The notes under the pieces were generated by a model. That model did no database searches and was not told the DNA's origin. It saw only the letters and a program-made list of their open reading frames with translations. Of a stretch of 5,352 nucleotides of DNA, positions 1 through 5,352 are shown piece by piece (the stretch's first letter is position 1; every line of letters starts with the position of its first letter). The stretch comes from Desulfobulbaceae bacterium (GTDB lineage Bacteria > Desulfobacterota > Desulfobulbia > Desulfobulbales > Desulfobulbaceae). The DNA lies in assembly GCA_027011235.1 (NCBI GenBank), contig JALVAI010000465.1, positions 1-5,352 on the forward strand, written 5' to 3'. The position numbers and the translations under genes were made by a program.

Positions 1-3000
1 CATTATCCTGGAGGATAACAGGACCATACAAATGACCGCCATATCCTTTGTCCGTCGGTACTCCAAGAAAATGTACCAAGCCCCCACCCCCTTCAACGGC
101 AACCGTAATCTCCACCAGGTCTTCTTCATTTACCTGGCCATCGCCGTTGACATCAATTACAGATTTGAACGGCATACCACCATTATCAGCATCACGTTCA
201 TTTATGAAAGAATAAAGCCCTCCTGTACATCTGTTACCTTCCTTCATAAAGGAAATCAATATCGCTCTGCCATCGCGGATCATAGCATCAGAGGTAACCC
301 GTTCCCCAAGATCACGTTGGACCGTATCGGGAATATTGCAGCTGAACAGAGGATTTCCGGAAATTTTTCCCGGCAAGTCAAAATACCACCCTAAATTTGC
401 CACCGGCGCCCTGTCCCATTTATCAACCACACCATCACCATTTAGATCTTTGTTGTAGAGAGGATGGGAACTGTCTAAATCCTTTGTTTTCCTGGTTGTC
501 CAGTCGCCTTTATAATTTGATGGAACTCGATAATAGCCAAAATTTTCACCAGGATCATTGGTATTTCCATTATTGTTCAGATCTTCCTTAAGGATGCCTT
601 CACACCATATTTCCTGCCGTAAAAGTGTATTAATCTTCTTACCTCCAACATCAGTTACCGTCCAGTTCGACAATTCAGCCACATGTGGAATGGTCGAGAT
701 ATTGTCGATCCTGGTGCCCAGATATCCCTTATCCCAGTTATCCGGGGCCCAATCCCAAATACCATAAATTGATTGAGTATCCGTATTATCAAGATCAGGC
801 ATGCCAAGATAACGTCCGGTTCCAAAAATAACCATATATCCGTAATAATCCTTATGATGCATTACATCAGGCGCTCCGGTAATGGCCTGATGTGCAGATG
901 TCGTGAATAGAGGTTCCGCAATATTAGTTGAATCAATATCCTTGCAATGATCCGTGGCGTCGGGATTGTTGCAAAAAGCGACCTGCCAGTCCGCACTTTC
1001 ATCGGATGTCAGGTCAAACTTCCACATATTTCCCAATAGATCACCGGCATAGACATAATCCACCTTCAGGTCATTATTCACATCAATGGCCTTGGGCGTA
1101 GATAGTCCGTTAAACGGACCATGACCCGTCTCCAGAGTTTTGATAAGTTTACCGGTTTGCAGGTTGATAATTTTTAAACTGGCTGTTCCCTTCTCACTGG
1201 CGTAGCCATTGGCGACGATAACAACATAACCATGGTAGCCGTAGCCAGGATCACCAACTTTGGCATTTGTCTTGACAATGATAGGAGTTCCATAGGAATA
1301 CCCCATTCCCGGATCGGAGATGGACTTTCTGATGATCACATCCTGCAGATTGCCGCAACCGGTCGCCAGTGAGCCGGCAGTGACATCAATCCAGCTGCCG
1401 TCTGACGCTACAGCAGTTACCTTGTAGGTACCATCATTGGTAATTTCTCTCGCATAATCATTTGTCCCTATAATTCTAATGAAATCATCCGCTGCAAAAA
1501 CGCCAAAACCATTTAATGCGTCGGAAATCCGGTCATCACCGTTTGTGCCGATACCCGCGGTAAAGGTAAAACGATTGGATCCGGAAAGAATCATGTTGTC
1601 CGGGACCGGTTGTGGATATTCCCATTGTATCAGGTTGGCGGCTCCGGCCTCGGAAACCACATCTTTTGCATTGGTAATATTGAGACAGTAATACCCCTTA
1701 CCGCCCTTGCCAAGTCCGCCGACAAGATAATACTCATAGCTGTTCGCCCCTGTCTTGACCTTTTGTGTCACTGGGGTACCGTCAACAAAAAACTTATGGT
1801 TGTAAGCAGAATCAGCCAACTCCCTCACATGATCAAATACCAGATTCGGCATATAGGCAAAGAGTTCCCTGCCATTGTCCGAATCCCCAACCGTCATCTT
1901 GAAGGCATGAAGCATGCCATCATTGGAACCGGCATACAGAACTCCATCAGTGTATATCGGCTTGGAATTGACAAAATCTCCCAACCAGGCCTCTTCGAGG
2001 TTATCATTATCATGAATAATTTCCTGGGTATCATGATTAAAGCTGGTAAGAGTCTTTTTTCGTTCCCGGTATCCACAGGTTTCGGGGCGCCTGTCACCGC
2101 GCAGGAAGGAAAGAAGCATGTCCGGGGAACCACCAGTATAGGCAGACAAAATACTGCAGGTTGCGGTTCCTCGAAAATAATCGGCAAGATATTTCTGTTG
2201 CTCATCGGTTAATGATGACAGTTGCAGTGGCACGCCACCCTTACCCGTCCAGTTACCATTGGTATCAACAGTACCCGGATCCCAGGTAACAATTTTTCTA
2301 ACTGTTGCATTATTGGAGCCGTCAGCATTCATCAATGCGCCAAGACGTGCCTGTGCCGACCATTCCTGGGTCCTGTTTCCGGTAAAATTACCATCACCAT
2401 CAACTTCAAAGGAGAAAGCCCGTACATCACCTGTCCAGTAATCACTGTCATAACTGGACTGGAAGATGCGTATGTCATCGCCAATGGTCGCGAAAAGTTC
2501 ATCACCGTTAATGGCTACCGAGGCGCCGGATCCGACCCGACCGCCCATAATATCTTCCATAATATACAAAAGCGAAGCCACCAGTTTGTCAGGACGGGAA
2601 GCACTGAAATACTTACCCCGGCCATTAACTGCGGCATGCCAGAGATCATCAATCCTGTCCTCATCACTATCCCCGGCATACCAGTCGGAGGAATCCATAG
2701 CTGGCGCCTGATCAACCGCTGGATCAAGATGTCCCTTGACCCCAAAACCAACCGTATAGGTAACCATATGCTGGCCGCTGTTACCTTCATCAGGAACCTT
2801 ATCAGGCAATGTTGACATATCCATATCATAGTAATGCATAGCGACATCAGCCAATGTCGGTGACCAACCATCCTCGTCTGCATCACCAATACCTGACGGA
2901 TCGCTTCCATTCCAATAGCCGTCGGTCATGACAATGGAAAACACCTGTTTACATTCGGATCCATCCTGACCATCGAGAAAAGGAGAAGTACCTATACCAC

Positions 3001-5352
3001 CATCATCACTGTCGGTGGCATCATAGAAATGTCCCACTTCATCAAGTCCACGACGAAGGGGCGTTCCATGAGCTACACGCGGCATGCTGTAAAGAGCTGT
3101 AAACAATTCACTGCGCTTATTTTTAATCTCCATATCCTCCACCACATCAACGGGTTCCGGGGCATGAACAAGCTCATGGTTAATAGAATTGAATCCAACT
3201 TTCACATTTTCCACCCTCTTAATAAAAGTTGCCACCGCTGCAATCGCAGACAGGGATCGCTTCCGGTAATACGAAAACCAGTTGACGAAATTCTGCCGTT
3301 CCTGCAGGTAAACCTCATGCAGGTCATTTGCATCTGGATTGGCCTTAAAGTTAGTGGGTGAATAATAGGTAACCTCTTCCGGGATGGTGCTCAGGTCAGT
3401 AATTAAGGTAAGATCAGTTTCATCTATTTCTTCCCCTGCACTTGCAGAAACAGCATAATATTCAACAGGATCACTGATATTGACCAGGTACAGGTTATCA
3501 TCATTATCCTTGGCAAAATAATGGGCATTCAAAATCTTTTTCTGCGCTGACTGGAGCTCTGCCACTTCGATATGAAGGTCAAACGTTCCGCTATCATTAC
3601 CATAAGCCCTGAGATCTACAAAATAAGTACCTGCAGGTACATCGGTCAACTCTATATATGGATTTTGATCAGAGGAATCATCATCATAATGATTACCATC
3701 AAAATAGGGAGCTGCCCACGAATCCTCGTATTCAGTATGTCGATATTCAGCATCTGAACTGTCAAGGATCCTGGCCATCATGTCTGTATGGGCTGCGGTA
3801 AAAGTTGTATATACCCTTAACCTACTGTGATTATTTAATATAGTGATAGATTGGGTATAATGATCACCTGCATTCTGGATTTCATGTTGCTCAGTAATTG
3901 TCGTCACAGTGTTATAGGAAGATGCAGCGCTGCTAAAATCGATCCAGATGTCATTCATATCCAATGTCGGTGTCTGGTACCAGGGATGAGATCGCGGGGT
4001 ATCCAAATTGGCATTGGCAACATGGTCGGTCAGGTCACCATCGGCATCTTCAAGTTGACTACCAAAAAAAGTCGGCCAAGGCGTATAGGTAACGTTAGGA
4101 TTATAAAACATTTTATTATAGCCGGACCACTGGGTCTTCCAAACTTTCCGAGTGGTTTCAGTTAAGACATTGTTGGGGTCATAATTGTACAACCTGTCTG
4201 GCAGATCCCATAGATACATCGTATTCTCCCACCAATGACCAGTGTTACCATACAACCCATCATCGTCTTCAGTCATAAATGACCAGTCCATGCTGCCCGA
4301 ATCATCAAGAACAAACATAATAACTGCGGGCTGGGGCTGAATCCTGGTATCAAGCGGCACATCGGCAAGTGGAGTCTTGTCATAATCAAGTGCCTCGAGA
4401 CGATGGCTTGTTTTCACATGAGTAAAGGTAACTTTCAGGTATTCAGCGTAATCGGGATCTGTGGGATCATTAAGCCTCTTCCGCTCCATTGTAAAATATG
4501 GATTAGTATCAGGCTTGGTCACGGGCGTATCAAAGGCTGTCGGGATATCATACTGAATATTATCGACAAGCAGCCCTGCCACCGTAATTGTATAGTCATA
4601 GTTGTTTGGTTCCGACAACTTCACGTAAAATGTATGGCTTTGATCATATTCCACATCAGCGGCCTCGGCCTGAGTTGTGAGAGCTGCGTCAGAAAAAATT
4701 GTTTTGAAATTGGATACCGGTTCAAGGGTAAAGGTATCTGTTTCAAACCAGACTTTCAGGGTATGGTCCTTATCAACGACATCGGGAAAGGTCCAGGAAG
4801 ATGCGTAACCGGTTACGACTCCGTCTATTTCCAGCTTGGCAACATGGTACCCGGTGGCCGGGATAATGGTAAACACGGCATCATCACCGGATTCAACTTC
4901 CATGGAATCTTCCACCAGACCGGTGCTTGCATTGTTTAATTCAAAATTTCCGCTCTCCACGCGTCCCTGACCGGTAACACTGACGTCCACGTAGGATGTG
5001 AACAACGCTTCAATAGTATGGTTTTCTTTCACAGAAGAAAATGTGTAAGAATAATTAGATGTTTCCTGCCCTTTGATGCCTCCTATACTCACATCATCAA
5101 CCAGAATATCCGAAATATGATGCTGATGATTATTATGCCCCAGGCCATCAGGACAGGGATCAACAGCATCAATTTGAAAGGTTTGACTACCATCGTATTC
5201 CACGTCAACCAGGGCAGGTTTTGTACCTCCTCCATCAGGAGAGATGGTGCCAAATGGAGATTCTTCCTTTACCTCGATCTTCTGACTGAAGGCGGCCTCA
5301 ACCACCCGTGCCTGAGTGACATTATCAACGGTAACATCATATGTGTCCTGTC
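1..5352 (-). CDS. pilY1: Giant PilY1/PilC-family type IV pilus tip adhesin, partial at both ends
   Basis: One minus-strand frame is open across all 1783 complete codons, with no start or stop in view. PilY1 proteins are exported, sit at or near the pilus tip with the minor pilins, promote pilus assembly against retraction, bind calcium and act in adhesion and surface sensing (known from Pseudomonas and Neisseria). Family signatures seen in order: vWA MIDAS DDSGSM (349-354), YNKMFYNPNVTYTPWP (411-426), NFVNWFSYYRKR (687-698), VFSIVMTDGYWNG (803-815), IDDLWHAAVNGRGKYFSA (900-917), LRGD (1083-1086), LGDFVNSKPIY (1123-1133), GSNDGMLHAF (1141-1150), DYVYAGDLLGNMWKFDL (1431-1447), VIFGTGRYLG (1507-1516) and GWYFDLP (1654-1660). 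The usual length is about 1000-1200 residues, so this copy is enlarged by an N-terminal repeat region and internal inserts. The signal peptide expected upstream of position 5352 cannot be seen. The first Met in frame is residue 150, inside a repeat, and is not a plausible start. There are 11 cysteines, consistent with an exported protein with disulfides. The family call is very secure; the exact role in this organism is inferred. Confidence 0.94.
119..154 (-). other. EF-hand/dockerin-like calcium loop near the C-terminus (DVNGDGQVNEED)
   Basis: Residues 1733-1744, followed by the helix-like LVEITVAVE. The pattern DxNxDGxxNxxD followed by a short helix is that of one dockerin half or an isolated EF-hand. 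It lies after the end of the recognised propeller (about residue 1716), in a C-terminal tail that runs out of the window. A second paired loop may follow beyond position 1. Confidence 0.65.
413..448 (-). other. EF-hand/dockerin-like calcium loop (DLNGDGVVDKWD)
   Basis: Residues 1635-1646 match the 12-residue EF-hand loop with Asp1635, Asn1637, Asp1639, Gly1640, Asp1643 and the twelfth-position Asp1646. It lies just before the conserved GWYFDLP motif. This is one of the best-formed loops in the window. Confidence 0.68.
545..583 (-). other. Asn/Asp-rich calcium-loop-like motif (DLNNNGNTNDPGE)
   Basis: Residues 1590-1602 fit the D-x-N-x-N-G-x-x-x-D-P-G-E pattern common in extracellular calcium-stabilised beta proteins. 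It lies in the extension between propeller motifs GIWD and GWYFDLP. Metal binding is inferred from the ligand spacing only. Confidence 0.55.
1058..1084 (-). other. PilY1 propeller calcium-loop position (DxNxDxxxD)
   Basis: Residues 1423-1431 read DVNNDLKVD, directly before YVYAGDLLGNMWKFDL. This is the position of the conserved EF-hand-like calcium loop in the PilY1 propeller, whose occupancy controls pilus extension versus retraction in Pseudomonas. The ligand positions Asp1423, Asn1425, Asp1427 and Asp1431 are kept. The usual Gly after the third ligand is Leu1428, which may alter loop geometry or affinity. Confidence 0.7.
1322..1579 (-). other. Domain: small beta module inserted in the propeller
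   Basis: Residues about 1258-1343 lie between WEYPQP (1243-1248) and SDPGMGYSYGTP (1345-1356), segments that are close together in ordinary PilY1 proteins. The insert contains TFTAGIGTNGDDRISD (1262-1277), GVFAADDFIRIIGT (1283-1296), NDGTYKVTAVASDGSWIDV (1305-1323) and ends near the NLQDVIIRKS strand (1334-1343). The layout 'strand - Phe-x-x-(Gly/Asp)-Asp-x-Ile-x-Ile-x-Gly-Thr...Asn-x-Gly-x-Tyr-x-Val-x-x-Val' looks like a small self-contained all-beta unit of the kind seen repeated in some phage structural and surface proteins. I know no defined function for it. It contains one cysteine (1332). Confidence 0.5.
2093..2101 (-). other. RGD tripeptide within the PilY1 LRGD motif
   Basis: Residues 1084-1086, in FLRGDRRPETCGYRERKKT (1082-1100). 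In Pseudomonas aeruginosa PilY1 an RGD has been reported to bind integrin in a calcium-dependent way. Here it falls in the family's conserved LRGD(R) segment before the propeller, so it is probably a structural family feature. It is flanked by Cys1065 and Cys1092, which could form a disulfide. Confidence 0.6.
2645..2671 (-). other. Asp-rich loop in the vWA domain (DSDEDRIDD)
   Basis: Residues 894-902 precede LWHAAVNGRGKYFSA. The D-x-D-x-D-x-I-D-D spacing is calcium-loop-like, lacking the central Gly. The IDDLWHAAVNGRG part is a strongly conserved PilY1 signature, so the acidic residues may be structural. A related acidic stretch, DADEDG, is at residues 823-828, just after the MIDAS Asp810. 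Confidence 0.4.
3560..3868 (-). other. Domain: PPC-like beta-sandwich inserted in the vWA domain
   Basis: Residues about 495-597, between the YNPNVTY motif and the NWFSYYRKR motif. The pattern is an opening strand (HYTQSITILNN, 497-507), a strand pair (SRLRVYTTFTAAHTDMMARI, 509-528), an Asp/acidic stretch (DGNHYDDDSSDQ, 551-562), then the signature YIELTDVPAGTYFVDLRAYG (565-584) and SGTFDLHIEV (587-596). 'Pro-Ala-Gly-Thr-Tyr-Phe-Val-x-Leu...Gly-x-Phe/Tyr-x-Leu' is the usual ending of bacterial pre-peptidase C-terminal (PPC) type and related jelly-roll domains found in secreted enzymes and surface proteins. Those domains are often carbohydrate- or calcium-associated; no ligand can be assigned from the sequence. 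Boundaries are approximate and the family name is by pattern only. Confidence 0.5.
4385..5350 (-). repeat. Tandem InlB-B/Flg_new-like beta repeats at the N-terminal side of PilY1
   Basis: Residues 1-322 form a degenerate repeat region. Each unit ends in a similar beta-strand pattern, hydroxyl/aromatic-x-V/F-x-x-V...H-T-I/L-x-A/V-x-F: YDVTVDNVTQARVVEAAF (4-21), YSYTFSSVKENHTIEALF (100-117), SSWTFPDVVDKDHTLKVWF (184-202) and the weaker LKVTFTHVKTSHRLEALD (305-322). Spacings are about 96, 85 and 120 residues. A second shared element is VDVEYDGSQTFQID (48-61), ADVEYDQSHTFYVK (231-244) and, more distantly, MEVESGDDAVFTIIP (150-164). The third unit also has the typical 'ATGYHVAKLEIDG' core (165-177). 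This resembles the divergent InlB B-repeat / Flg_new class of extracellular beta modules, which often act as stalks in surface proteins. The first unit is cut by the window edge, so more copies may lie upstream. The repeat is at protein level only; the DNA copies have diverged. Confidence 0.72.

Larger units (their letters stand above)
203..1999 (-). other. Domain: PilC/PilY1 C-terminal beta-propeller
   Basis: Residues about 1118-1716. It opens with WLGDFVNSKPIYTDGVLYAG (1122-1141) and SNDGMLHAF (1142-1150), followed by ELFAYMPNLVFDHVREL (1162-1178), YNHKFFVDGTPV (1183-1194), LVGGLGKGGKGYYCLNIT (1209-1226), SDPGMGYSYGTPIIVKT (1345-1361), VVIVANGYAS (1376-1385), LSTPKAIDVNNDLKVDYVYA (1416-1435), GDLLGNMWKFDL (1436-1447), YMVIFGTGRYLG (1505-1516), SIYGIWD (1527-1533) and GWYFDLP (1654-1660). 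This is the region required for pilus biogenesis in studied PilY1/PilC proteins and it contains the regulatory calcium loop. All blades appear represented, but the domain is interrupted by a small module (residues 1258-1343) and extended between the GIWD and GWYFDLP motifs by about 120 residues carrying two further Asp/Asn loops. Confidence 0.92.
2546..4330 (-). other. Domain: enlarged von Willebrand factor A domain with intact MIDAS
   Basis: Residues about 341-935. The first beta strand and MIDAS loop are PAVIMFVLDDSGSM (341-354), giving DxSxS as Asp349, Ser351 and Ser353. The second MIDAS element is HGTPLRRGLDEV (761-772), with Thr763. The third is VFSIVMTDGYWNG (803-815), with Asp810. The fold closes with HMVTYTVGFGV (861-871) and IDDLWHAAVNGRGKYFSA (900-917), both typical of PilY1. 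All metal-coordinating positions are therefore present. An ordinary vWA domain is about 200 residues; here 460 residues separate the first and third MIDAS aspartates. PilY1 proteins normally carry an insertion here, marked by the YNP(N)VTY and NWFSYYR motifs that are also seen, but this one is longer. In Pseudomonas this domain is linked to surface sensing and adhesion; the same role here is inference. Confidence 0.88.

Noticed and set aside
971..1000. CNNPDATDHC (residues 1460-1469) as a possible heme or metal-binding cysteine pair
   Set aside because: There is no CxxCH motif anywhere in the translated protein. A local disulfide in an exported loop is the simpler reading.
2093..2101. RGD as evidence of eukaryotic integrin binding
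   Set aside because: It falls in the LRGD segment expected of the family, so its presence alone does not indicate a eukaryotic host or integrin binding.
1610..2815. Two adjacent + strand open frames (1610-2212 and 2222-2815) of about 200 codons each
   Set aside because: They lie antisense to the most conserved PilY1 motifs (LRGD, GDFVNSKPIY, IDDLWHAAVNGRG). Their translations show no recognisable domain, so they are by-products of the coding bias on the other strand.
1894..2910. Minus-strand open frames at 1894-2205 and 2515-2910
   Set aside because: They are in a different frame from the PilY1 reading frame, which is continuous through both. Their translations have low-complexity Met/Ile/Trp-rich composition and no domains.
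2851..3972. Identical 12-base words ccaatgtcggtg at 2851-2862 and 3961-3972
   Set aside because: Both encode Pro-Thr-Leu in the same frame within unrelated contexts. The match is too short and isolated to be a repeat element.
4403..4939. + strand open frame of 178 codons
   Set aside because: Antisense to the N-terminal repeat region. Its translation is Ile/Gly/Cys-rich with no family signature, and there is no convincing ribosome binding site.
5225..5233. Minus-strand GGAGGAGGT, resembling a strong Shine-Dalgarno site
   Set aside because: No start codon follows at suitable spacing, and it encodes a Gly-rich turn (residues 39-43) inside the open repeat region.

Overview
The whole window lies inside one very large gene read on the minus strand. 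One reading frame (complete codons from position 5350 down to position 2) runs for 1783 codons with no stop, so neither the start nor the stop codon is present. There is no intergenic DNA, RNA gene, mobile element or CRISPR array. Residue numbers below count from the first complete codon of the window (residue 1 = positions 5350-5348), not from the true N-terminus.

The protein is a PilY1/PilC-family type IV pilus tip adhesin and biogenesis factor. From N to C (right to left on the + strand) it has: (i) about 320 residues of tandem InlB-B-like/Flg_new-like beta repeats; (ii) a von Willebrand A (vWA) domain with a full MIDAS set (DxSxS at 349-353, Thr763, Asp810), greatly enlarged by an insertion that includes a PPC-like beta-sandwich; (iii) a linker carrying the PilY1 'LRGD' motif; (iv) the PilC-type beta-propeller, with its 'GDFVNSKPIY', 'GSNDGMLHAF' and 'YAGDLLGNMWKFDL' signatures, interrupted by a separate small beta domain; (v) a C-terminal part rich in EF-hand/dockerin-like Asp loops. 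Family members from Pseudomonas and Neisseria are usually about 1000-1200 residues, so this one is much longer even though truncated by the window.

The organism should be a Gram-negative bacterium that makes type IV pili. The large, modular PilY1 and the moderate GC content would fit a Desulfobacterota-like (former Deltaproteobacteria) genome, but this is a low-confidence inference. Neighbouring genes, often minor pilins (pilV/pilW/pilX-like) in other genomes, are not in view. What is unusual is the domain architecture: extra modules before the vWA domain, inside it and inside the propeller, all on a recognisable PilY1 scaffold.
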